Shown here: positions 7,247 to 15,302 of the stretch, piece by piece
Layout of the letters: the number at the start of each line of letters is the position of its first letter
Numbering within the stretch: position 1 is the first letter of the stretch
Translations under genes and position numbers: made by a program
The notes under the pieces: model-generated
What the model was told of the DNA's origin: nothing
Seen by the model: only the letters and a program-made list of their open reading frames with translations
The model's database searches: none
Assembly: GCA_002747105.1 (NCBI GenBank)
Contig: PDSY01000003.1
Span: 1 to 63,295, forward strand
DNA from: Flavobacteriales bacterium
GTDB taxonomy: Bacteria; Bacteroidota; Bacteroidia; Flavobacteriales; Weeksellaceae
Length of the DNA stretch: 63,295 bases
Direction of reading: 5' to 3'

Positions 7247-9022
7247 ATGTCAATATCAAGATTATTCGATTTTGCGCACCATGCTCACGCTAAATTTCCT
7301 AAAAAGGATACGTTGGCAACAAAATACAAAGGAGAATGGAAAAAAACTTCCTCTTTGGAATTTGTGAATATGGGTAATAAAATATCACGAGGACTTTTAA
7401 AATTGGGAATTCAGCCTAATGATAAAATTGCCCTTATTACAACCAACACAAGAACTGAATGGGCAGTGATGGATGTAGGAATTTCTCAAATAGGAGCTAT
7501 CACCGTTCCTGTTTACCCCAGTATATCACCAGAGGATTATGAATACATTTTTAATAATGCCGAAGTAAAATTTTGTTTCATTTCGGATAAAGCATTATTA
7601 AAAAAAGTAAATGCCGTGAAAGAGCAAATTCCATCTTTACAAGGTATTTTTTCTTTCGATGAAATAGATGGCGTTGCCAATTGGCAAGAGGTTTTAGACT
7701 TAGGTGAAAATGATGCTACCCAAACAGAAGTAGAAGATATCGCTAAAAATATTCAGCCTAGTGATACTGCAACCATTATTTATACCTCTGGTACAACAGG
7801 AAAACCTAAGGGCGTGATGCTTTCTCACCGTAATATCGTGGCTAATGTTTTAGGCTCAGACCATAGAATCCCAAGAAAAAGAGGCTTAGATTATCAAGAT
7901 ACGAAAGTGTTAAGCTTCCTACCGATTTGTCATATTTTTGAAAGGATGCTTTTCTACCTTTATCAATACAATGGTTTTTCAATTTACTTTGCAGAAAGCA
8001 TTGATAAAATGGGAGAAAATATCAAAGAAGTACAACCTCATTATATGAGCGTGGTACCACGATTGTTAGAAAAAGTATATGACAAAATCTATGATAAAGG
8101 GGTCGGTTCTGGAGGTCTAAAAGCCAAAATATTCCTATGGGCATTGTCCATTAATGAAAATAAAAAAGGGATCTCTCGTCCGTCCAATTTAAAGGAAATC
8201 ATTGCAGATAAATTGGTTTTCAAAAAATGGAGAGAAGGATTAGGCGGTAATATTGTCACCCTTATTTCTGGCTCAGCGGCCTTATCTAAACGACTGAATA
8301 AATTGTTCCAAAATGCAGGAATCCCTATTCTAGAGGGCTATGGTTTAACGGAGACTTCTCCTGTTATCGCCGTTAATTCATTTGACAGAATGAAAGTAGG
8401 AACCGTAGGACATCCTTTGGATAATTTAGATGTTAAAATTCAGCCTGATGGAGAGATATCTGTGAAAGGAGACTCTGTTTTCAAGCAGTATTACAAAGAC
8501 GAAGAAAAGACCAAAGAAGCATTTACCAGCGATGGTTATTTTAAAACAGGAGATATTGGTCATATCGATGAGGAAGGTTTCCTCCATATCACAGATAGAA
8601 AAAAGGAAATGTTCAAAACTTCGGGGGGAAAATATGTCGCTCCTCAAGTGATTGAAAATATTGCCAAAAGTTCTAAATTCATTGAGCAAATAATGGTAGT
8701 AGGTGAAGGCGAAAAAATGCCTTGTGCATTGGTACAACCTGAATTCACTTTTGTGATGAATTGGGCAAAAAGACATCATTTAAAAATCGGGGAAACACCA
8801 CAAGAAATCGCTCAATCTAAGGAAGTGAAAGCAAGAATTGAAAAAGAAATTCATAAAATCAATAAAGGTTTAGGAAATTGGGAGCAGATTAAAAAAATCG
8901 AGCTTACCCCCGAAGTTTGGGGAATCGATAATGGTCTTTTAACACCAACCCTAAAACTAAAAAGGAAGAAAATTAAAGCATTTTTCCACGATTTATATGA
9001 AAAATTGTACGATAGAGCGTAA
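7247..9022 (+). CDS. long-chain fatty-acid CoA ligase (AMP-forming)
   Basis: A 591-residue ANL-superfamily enzyme that activates fatty acids with ATP and CoA. The P-loop-like A3 motif YTSGTTGKPKGVMLSHRN is at about 178-195, EGYGLTETSPV at about 364-374, TGDIGHIDEEGFL at about 442-454 and the hinge DRKKEMFKTSGGK at about 457-469. Length and the FadD/long-chain type core fit bacterial and eukaryotic long-chain acyl-CoA synthetases. It is transcribed alone from a good promoter and ends in a strong terminator. Acyl-CoA dehydrogenases elsewhere in the window could use its products, but there is no operon link. Confidence 0.92.
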   Translation: MSISRLFDFAHHAHAKFPKKDTLATKYKGEWKKTSSLEFVNMGNKISRGLLKLGIQPNDKIALITTNTRTEWAVMDVGISQIGAITVPVYPSISPEDYEYIFNNAEVKFCFISDKALLKKVNAVKEQIPSLQGIFSFDEIDGVANWQEVLDLGENDATQTEVEDIAKNIQPSDTATIIYTSGTTGKPKGVMLSHRNIVANVLGSDHRIPRKRGLDYQDTKVLSFLPICHIFERMLFYLYQYNGFSIYFAESIDKMGENIKEVQPHYMSVVPRLLEKVYDKIYDKGVGSGGLKAKIFLWALSINENKKGISRPSNLKEIIADKLVFKKWREGLGGNIVTLISGSAALSKRLNKLFQNAGIPILEGYGLTETSPVIAVNSFDRMKVGTVGHPLDNLDVKIQPDGEISVKGDSVFKQYYKDEEKTKEAFTSDGYFKTGDIGHIDEEGFLHITDRKKEMFKTSGGKYVAPQVIENIAKSSKFIEQIMVVGEGEKMPCALVQPEFTFVMNWAKRHHLKIGETPQEIAQSKEVKARIEKEIHKINKGLGNWEQIKKIELTPEVWGIDNGLLTPTLKLKRKKIKAFFHDLYEKLYDRA

Positions 9023-9036
9023 AGGAAAAATTACCC

Positions 9037-9079
9037 TAAAAAAAATAAGGTCGTCTATAAAAGATGACCTTATTTTTTT
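9037..9079. terminator. bidirectional intrinsic terminator
   Basis: aaaaataaggtc and gaccttattttt form a long stem with a short loop (gtctataaaagat region) between the convergent acyl-CoA ligase and typA genes. Confidence 0.88.
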
Positions 9080-9093
9080 GATTACAGAATAGA

Positions 9094-10905
9094 TTAAGCT
9101 TTTGCTTTTCTCTCTGCTCTTTTTCTATCTTCTTCTGCAAGTAATTTTTTCCTCATTCTGATAAAGTTTGGGGTAACTTCGATACATTCATCCTCTTGAA
9201 TATATTCCATACATTCTTCCAAAGTCATCAAAATTTTCGGAGCAATACTTCCGTCTTTATCTTTCCCTGATGCACGCATATTGTTCAGTTGTTTACCTTC
9301 CACAATATTCACCACCAAGTCACCTGGTTTATTTTGTTCACCGATAATCATTCCTGCATAAACTTCCTCGCCTGGATCTACAAAGAAACGACCTCTATCT
9401 TGTAATTTCTCAATAGAGTAAGCGGTTCCTTGCCCTTGATTTTTAGCCAATAAAACTCCATTATTTCTCCCTGGAATAGCACCTTTATAAGGTTTGTATT
9501 CAGAAAAACGGTGAGCCATAATCGCTTCTCCTGCAGTAGCAGTAAGCATCTGAGAACGAAGACCAATCAGTCCTCTTGATGGGATTTCAAATTCCATATG
9601 TTGCATATCTCCTTTGCTCTCCATTACCAACAAATCTCCTTTTCTTTGAGTTGCCAAATCAATCACTTTAGAAGCCACCTGCTCAGGAACATCTACTGTC
9701 ATTGTTTCGTAAGGTTCGCATTGTTGACCATCAATTTCTTTTAAAATTACCTGTGGCTGACCGATTGTCATTTCGTAACCTTCTCTTCTCATTGTTTCAA
9801 TTAAAACCGATAAATGAAGAATTCCTCTACCAAAAACCAAAAATGTATTAGCATCTTCTGTTTGCTCTACCTTTAATGCTAAATTTTTCTCTAATTCTTT
9901 TTCTAATCTTTCTTTCAGGTGGTTAGAAGTTACATATTTTCCATCTTTTCCAAAGAAAGGTGAATTATTAATAGAGAAAGTCATATTCAAGGTAGGTTCG
10001 TCAATCGCCAACCTTTCCATTACTTCTGGATTTTCTAAATCTACAAAAGTATCTCCAATTTGGAAAGCATCAAAGCCTACCACAGCACAAATATCTCCTG
10101 CCTGAACTTCTTTTACTCGTTTTTTACCAAGACCTTCAAATACATAAAGCTCCTTTACTTTTCCTTTAACGATATTTCCACCCTCTTGAGCCAATCCTAT
10201 CCACTGACTTTCTTGTAAAGTTCCTCTCGTTACCTTTCCAACGGCAATTCTCCCTAAAAATGAAGAATAATCCAAGGAAGTAATCTGCATTTGTAAGTTT
10301 CCTTCTTCCACTTCTGGAGCAGGAACATACTCTAAAATCCCATCTAAAATAGGTAAAATATTATCCGTTTCTTCTAAACTGGTATTGAACCATCCCATTT
10401 TTGATGAACCATAAAAAGTTGGAAAATCCAATTGCTCTTCGGTCGCATCAAGGTTAAAGAATAAATCAAAAACTTTATCGTGAACTTCCTCTGGGCGGCA
10501 GTTCTCCTTATCTACTTTATTAATCACTACAATCGGTTTCAAACCTAATTGTAAAGCCTTATGCAATACAAAACGAGTTTGTGGCATTGGACCTTCGAAG
10601 GCATCTACTAAAAGTAATACTCCGTCTGCCATTTTAAGCACCCTTTCTACTTCTCCACCAAAATCGGCGTGCCCTGGTGTATCGATTACATTAATTTTGG
10701 TATCTTGGTAAGTAACCGAAATATTTTTTGATAAAATGGTAATACCTCTTTCTCTTTCAAGATCGTTATTATCCATGATTAATTCTCCACTTTCCTGATT
10801 TTCTCTGAAAATATTGGTAGCGTGAATAATTTTATCCACTAATGTTGTTTTCCCATGGTCAACATGGGCGATAATGGCAATATTTCTAATGTTTTGTTGT
10901 TGCAT
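9094..10905 (-). CDS. typA: ribosome-associated GTPase TypA/BipA
   Basis: A 603-residue translational GTPase, full length for the family. G1 HVDHGKTT is at about residues 14-21, the switch region with RERGIT follows, G3 DTPGHADF is at about 76-83 and G4 NKVD at about 130-133. EF-G-like domains III and V and the TypA-specific C-terminal domain follow. TypA binds the 70S ribosome and supports growth and ribosome assembly under stress such as cold. A TACTTTTG box (minus strand, 10931-10924) lies 19 bases upstream of the start. Confidence 0.97.
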   Translation of the reverse strand: MQQQNIRNIAIIAHVDHGKTTLVDKIIHATNIFRENQESGELIMDNNDLERERGITILSKNISVTYQDTKINVIDTPGHADFGGEVERVLKMADGVLLLVDAFEGPMPQTRFVLHKALQLGLKPIVVINKVDKENCRPEEVHDKVFDLFFNLDATEEQLDFPTFYGSSKMGWFNTSLEETDNILPILDGILEYVPAPEVEEGNLQMQITSLDYSSFLGRIAVGKVTRGTLQESQWIGLAQEGGNIVKGKVKELYVFEGLGKKRVKEVQAGDICAVVGFDAFQIGDTFVDLENPEVMERLAIDEPTLNMTFSINNSPFFGKDGKYVTSNHLKERLEKELEKNLALKVEQTEDANTFLVFGRGILHLSVLIETMRREGYEMTIGQPQVILKEIDGQQCEPYETMTVDVPEQVASKVIDLATQRKGDLLVMESKGDMQHMEFEIPSRGLIGLRSQMLTATAGEAIMAHRFSEYKPYKGAIPGRNNGVLLAKNQGQGTAYSIEKLQDRGRFFVDPGEEVYAGMIIGEQNKPGDLVVNIVEGKQLNNMRASGKDKDGSIAPKILMTLEECMEYIQEDECIEVTPNFIRMRKKLLAEEDRKRAERKAKA

Positions 10906-11126
10906 AAAGATGTTTTAATTTGGCAAAAGTAATGTTTTCATTTGATATATTCATTATAAGAGCTCATTTAAACTTTTTAGATCAGCTAAAAATAATCATT
11001 TCTCATCCTGATTTCATCTTTTTTTTTTTTTGTAATATCAAGAGTATTCGAGCAAAAATCATTGCACTAATTGTAGTTAAACACTTCAATTGATTTATGC
11101 AATTTCATCTCAATAAATTTTGAATA

Positions 11127-11159
11127 TTTTTGTCACATAATTTTTTTAATTTATCTTTG
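11127..11159 (+). promoter_or_regulatory. promoter with both elements, upstream of the T9SS cargo gene
   Basis: TTTTTG (11127-11132) and TATCTTTG (11152-11159) are spaced by exactly 19 bases. A TTG codon at 11130 that opens the longest frame lies inside the -33 element, so it cannot be the translated start if this promoter is used. Confidence 0.7.
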
Positions 11160-11180
11160 GTGGCTAAAAATAGTAAAACG

Positions 11181-12680
11181 GTGACCTTAAATTATTTAAA
11201 CTCAAAAATTAAGTTATTTCTTTTGTTGACTCCCCTGATTTCATTTGGTCAATCGGACCCGAGAGCCTATCATCATGGGGTTTGTATTGTTAATTATTTA
11301 GATAATAATAATGAAAACAAATATTACATCACTTGGTCTAGTGCTCATGATAATGCGTGGGAGCATGATATTTATCAGTCCATTATTCATTTTAATGCTG
11401 ATGGCAGCTACTCTCATGAGGTACAATGCGACTTATTTGTTGGTGGAGTAGATGGCACACACGAGGCTCAAGAACCTGTAAATGCGACTATTAATCGAGA
11501 AAACAATTACATCCTTAGTGTTTGGGAAGATGGCATGGGACCTTTTGCTCCGAATGTGAAAGGTAGAATTCACAAGCCAGATGGAACAATTATTAAAGAC
11601 AATTGGATGATTGCAGGAGGCGAAGGTGCACAACATTCCGCTTATACTTCTCATTTAGGAAATAAGTTTTTAATTTTTTATGCCGACGAAGCACCACCAG
11701 CTACAGGAGGAGCGGTGGTAAAATGCAAAGTTATCGATGATGAAACAGGACAGGAAACACAAACCATCAGTTTGAGTCCAAATAATGAAGATCATTGGTG
11801 GCCTGTTGCTGTCAGTAACAAAGATAATTCGCTTACTTTGGTGATTTGGGGTAATGATGGATATAGTGTTAGAGGTTGTTTACTCCATGATAATAATGGT
11901 ACGATAGAACCAATATCGGTTCCACAAGATTTTATTATTAATACTCAACAATATTATTACCAAGTAGAATGGCTAGAAAATTTATCTAAATTTATTATTA
12001 TCGCTAGAAATGGTTCTTACCAAGATATGACAGACGAAAGTAGGGTTTGTATCATTAATACCTCTGGCGTTGTAGAGCATACGGCAACGATAGATGGTGG
12101 AATAATAAGAGAGGCTAAAATGGCAGTAAAATGGAATGAGTCGAATCAATCCTACTCTGTTTTTTATCCAAGTGGTCTTAATCATTTAGTTCAAGTGAAT
12201 ATTAATTCTAATAACGATATTTCAACAAATAAAATTGAAAATCACCCTGATTTAATTGGCAAAGAATGGCTACCAACAGGAACTTGGGGAGAATTAGCAA
12301 GCGATTTGAGTAAAAATAACTCCTTCGGAGATGATTATATTATTCTATTCGCAACAAATGATACCACATCCAATTGTGTGGATTTAACCCCAATACATCT
12401 AAATAACAACACATTATCAACCAACGAATTAAAGTTCATTAAAAATGAGATAACAGTATATTCCAATTCATTAAACACTTACCTTTACGTAAAGTCAAAA
12501 TGTAAGATTAAGGAAATTAAAATATACAATTCGGTAGGAGAAATCATTGGTTTCAAAAAGGGAAAAGACTTAAAAAAAATCGATATAAAAGGAACTCCTA
12601 AAGGAGTATATTTTTTGGATATCACCTACACTCAAAAAGGGATGAGTAAAACAATAAGTAAAAAAGTATTAATAAAATAA
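11181..12680 (+). CDS. secreted protein with T9SS C-terminal sorting domain
   Basis: The frame is open from 11130, but the promoter at 11127-11159 excludes that start. I place the start at the GTG at 11181, which gives a compact signal peptide (LFLLLTPLISFGQ) cleaved after Gln. The body (about residues 30-410) shows repeated Trp/Gly-rich strand motifs such as YITWSS, ILSVWED and LVIWGNDG, suggesting a beta-propeller; the family is not recognised. The last 75 or so residues (from about LSTNELKFIKNEITVYSN to KKVLIK) are a type A T9SS sorting domain, so the protein is exported by type IX secretion and attached to or released from the surface. Confidence 0.82.
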   Translation: MTLNYLNSKIKLFLLLTPLISFGQSDPRAYHHGVCIVNYLDNNNENKYYITWSSAHDNAWEHDIYQSIIHFNADGSYSHEVQCDLFVGGVDGTHEAQEPVNATINRENNYILSVWEDGMGPFAPNVKGRIHKPDGTIIKDNWMIAGGEGAQHSAYTSHLGNKFLIFYADEAPPATGGAVVKCKVIDDETGQETQTISLSPNNEDHWWPVAVSNKDNSLTLVIWGNDGYSVRGCLLHDNNGTIEPISVPQDFIINTQQYYYQVEWLENLSKFIIIARNGSYQDMTDESRVCIINTSGVVEHTATIDGGIIREAKMAVKWNESNQSYSVFYPSGLNHLVQVNINSNNDISTNKIENHPDLIGKEWLPTGTWGELASDLSKNNSFGDDYIILFATNDTTSNCVDLTPIHLNNNTLSTNELKFIKNEITVYSNSLNTYLYVKSKCKIKEIKIYNSVGEIIGFKKGKDLKKIDIKGTPKGVYFLDITYTQKGMSKTISKKVLIK

Positions 12681-12685
12681 ATTTT

Positions 12686-13336
12686 ATGATTATCAATAAC
12701 CTTTCAGAGAATAAATCTATCTTAAACAAATTTTTAGCAGAAATCAGATGTGTTGAAACACAAAAAGATAGTATGAGATTTCGTAAAAACATCGAAAGAA
12801 TAGGCGAAATCACCGCTTACGAACTGAGTAAATCTTTACACTACGAACCTAAAAACATCACCACACCTTTGGCGGAAAAGGAAGTTTTTGTGCCTAAAAA
12901 AGAAGTTGTTATTTGTTCTATTTTAAGAGCAGGATTGGCTTTACACAATGGTATTCTTAATTATTTTGATGACTCAGAAAATGCTTTTATTTCGGCTTAT
13001 AGGAAACATACGAGCGAAACGGAGTTCGACATCGAAGTAGAATATTTTGCCTCTCCATCAATTGATGATAAAATTTTAATCATCGCCGACCCAATGTTAG
13101 CAACAGGGCGTTCTTTGGTAAGTGTTTTTGAAGGAATTAAAAAATATGGAACACCAAAAGAAATTCATATTGCGTGTGTGATTGGTTCTCAAGAAGGTGT
13201 GGATTATATCGAACAACATTTCCCAAAAGACACCCAACTTTGGATAGCCACCGTAGATGAAAAACTGAATGATAAAGGCTATATCGTTCCTGGATTAGGA
13301 GATGCAGGAGATTTGGCTTATGGAGATAAAATGTAA
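12686..13336 (+). CDS. upp: uracil phosphoribosyltransferase
   Basis: A 216-residue enzyme that makes UMP from uracil and PRPP in pyrimidine salvage. The PRPP-binding loop ILIIADPMLATGRS lies at about residues 131-144, SILRAGLAL at about 75-83 binds ribose phosphate, and the C-terminal PGLGDAGDLAYGD is the uracil-binding signature. The start ATG is five bases after the preceding stop, so it may be co-transcribed with the T9SS cargo gene, although the two have no evident functional tie. A strong terminator follows. Confidence 0.95.
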   Translation: MIINNLSENKSILNKFLAEIRCVETQKDSMRFRKNIERIGEITAYELSKSLHYEPKNITTPLAEKEVFVPKKEVVICSILRAGLALHNGILNYFDDSENAFISAYRKHTSETEFDIEVEYFASPSIDDKILIIADPMLATGRSLVSVFEGIKKYGTPKEIHIACVIGSQEGVDYIEQHFPKDTQLWIATVDEKLNDKGYIVPGLGDAGDLAYGDKM

Positions 13337-13383
13337 TACCATTTTCATCTTTAAAACATCCGTATTTTAACGATACACACTAC

Positions 13384-13424
13384 AAAAAAAAAGAAACTTC
13401 TTGATGCTGAAGTTTCTTTTTTTA
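13384..13424 (+). terminator. intrinsic terminator after upp
   Basis: aaaaaaagaaacttc and gaagtttctttttt form a stem with loop ttgatgct, followed by T residues. Confidence 0.85.
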
Positions 13425-13450
13425 TTCCTTATCAAAATTAAAAAATAGTG

Positions 13451-13524
13451 TGACCTCGGCGGGATTCGAACCCACAACCCTCGGAGCCGAAATCCGATAT
13501 TCTATCCAGTTGAACTACGAGGCC
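13451..13524 (-). tRNA. tRNA-Arg (anticodon TCG)
   Basis: The minus strand folds as a 74-nt cloverleaf: acceptor GGCCTCG pairs with CGAGGTC (one G-U), the anticodon arm TCGGA/TCCGA encloses loop TTTCGGC with anticodon TCG, the T-arm carries GGTTCGAATCC, and the discriminator is A. CCA is not encoded. It reads CGA and, by wobble, other CGN codons. It lies 16 bases after the stop of the outer-membrane protein gene on the same strand. Confidence 0.93.
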
Positions 13525-13540
13525 TCGTTATTTATCCATT

Positions 13541-15292
13541 TTAAAAAGTATATTTGAGTCCACCCAAAATCTGAGCTCCCAATACTTTACACCCTCTATA
13601 AATTTGATATTTTCGGTTCAGTAAATTATTACCGATGGCAAAAATACTAAAATTCTTATAAATATTATACTCCGCAGACAGATTAAAATCGATATAGTTC
13701 CCTAAATTTTCATAAGCATTTTCCTGAATAGTATTCGTATAATAAAACGCATTTGTCGTTCTATCAAATGCAAAAAATGCCTTTGTTCCTAATAATAATT
13801 TACTGCTCAACAATCGGTATTTAGCTCCTATCCCACTCTCAATAAATGGTTTATTTAAAATTTTGTTGTAATTTTTCAGAGTATATTGATTAATACTCAA
13901 ATCTCCCTCTATGGCTAAATTCTCCATTGGGAAATAGGTCATCGCTCCTTTCAGTTGGAACAATTTAGCATCATCGTAAGCCACAGAAAACGAGTTCCCT
14001 AAATCGTATGCAGCTACTTCATCTCCTCCTACTTGATTCGTTATATAATCAACAGGCGAATTGGCTTTGAAAAACGATATATCTTCAATCTGAGAAAAAT
14101 TAGCCGAAATTTCATATTTGAAAGTTTCTTCCCAATCTCCTCGCAAACCACCATAAAGATGATATTTTGTGTTCGTTGGTTTCAAAATTTGATTAGATAG
14201 AACATAAGGATTCTCATTCAAAAGCCCTTGATAGGTATTCAGGTTTAAATTTCCATCTACCCCACCAAAAACTTTAAAATACTCATTTTTAGCAAATTCC
14301 ACCTCTACTTTTGGAAACCAATACAAACGAGTTGATTTGTTTTCATTGATATTTGCATTTGAAAATTGATGATTCAGGAAGGTGAAATCCGAACCTAACT
14401 TTACATTCCATTCGTTCTTTTTGAAACTAAAAAGAGGAGCAACATTCAGTTTTAAATAGGCATTGGTGTTTTTACTCTCAATATCAAAATTCGTATTCAC
14501 CGTCTGCAAATCTAAACTTAAATCAGAATCAAACACAAAATTATTGAACGATAATTTAGGCTTTGATAAATTAACTCCAAAATTGATATTCGTTTCATTC
14601 GCCTTAAAATGGTCTTTTAAGAAATTGGTTTTCAAATAAATATCATTTAGAATTTCATTAGAATAATGGTCATAAGAAACCTCAGCTCCAAAAACATTAA
14701 AGTTTTGTTGTAAATCACCTCTAGGTTGTATATCTCGAGCATAAATTCCATAATATTGATATTTATTGTCTTGATATTTTGCGGTTAAATTCACCTTTCC
14801 CGTTTTGGCATAATGATTAACAAATCCTGCTACTCCAAATCTCATTTGGTTAGACTTCCAATCGTAATCTTTTTTCAAACCTGAGGTTGATAAATAATGA
14901 GCATCAAGACCGATTTCATTCTTTTTATTAATGGAATAGGTCGCATAAGCATCGCCTAAAATTTTACCATAATTTCCCGCTCCCAAACGGATATAATTGT
15001 TTTGATGATGTTGCTCCAAAACAGGAGACACATCTTCCCCCATAATTATAGAGGTCTGAAAATCAGAAGATACAGGAACATCTGTAATTTGATAACGAAC
15101 AGGATTTTTGGATTTCTCTTCCTTTGGATAATCTTTGATAACATCTACTGAGGTCTTCTTTTTTTCTATTTTTTTGACTTCAGGAACTCGCTTTCTTTTA
15201 AGGATTAATTTCTCTTCTTTAATCTGAGCATTCGCCATTGTAGAAAACAAAAGTATTCCCAAAGCACCTATATATTGCATTTTCTTTATCAT
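13541..15292 (-). CDS. outer-membrane beta-barrel protein (TonB-receptor-like barrel, no plug)
   Basis: A 583-residue protein with a signal peptide ending at ANAQ (about residues 20-23), then a basic linker rich in Lys/Glu (KEEKLILKRKRVPEV, about 25-62), then alternating amphipathic strands to the C terminus, which ends in LGGLKYTF with the terminal Phe of outer-membrane barrels. The strand NNLLNRKYQIYRG near the end matches TonB-dependent receptor barrels. A plug domain and TonB box are not visible, and the length is short for a receptor. It follows the TPR gene by 10 bases and is probably its partner. Confidence 0.8.
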   Translation of the reverse strand: MIKKMQYIGALGILLFSTMANAQIKEEKLILKRKRVPEVKKIEKKKTSVDVIKDYPKEEKSKNPVRYQITDVPVSSDFQTSIIMGEDVSPVLEQHHQNNYIRLGAGNYGKILGDAYATYSINKKNEIGLDAHYLSTSGLKKDYDWKSNQMRFGVAGFVNHYAKTGKVNLTAKYQDNKYQYYGIYARDIQPRGDLQQNFNVFGAEVSYDHYSNEILNDIYLKTNFLKDHFKANETNINFGVNLSKPKLSFNNFVFDSDLSLDLQTVNTNFDIESKNTNAYLKLNVAPLFSFKKNEWNVKLGSDFTFLNHQFSNANINENKSTRLYWFPKVEVEFAKNEYFKVFGGVDGNLNLNTYQGLLNENPYVLSNQILKPTNTKYHLYGGLRGDWEETFKYEISANFSQIEDISFFKANSPVDYITNQVGGDEVAAYDLGNSFSVAYDDAKLFQLKGAMTYFPMENLAIEGDLSINQYTLKNYNKILNKPFIESGIGAKYRLLSSKLLLGTKAFFAFDRTTNAFYYTNTIQENAYENLGNYIDFNLSAEYNIYKNFSIFAIGNNLLNRKYQIYRGCKVLGAQILGGLKYTF

Positions 15293-15302
15293 TATTCAAA
15301 GC

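Noticed and set aside
11130..11180. Extended N-terminus of the T9SS cargo protein from the TTG at 11130
   Set aside because: The TTG lies in a promoter -33 box, and the added residues would sit ahead of the signal peptide.
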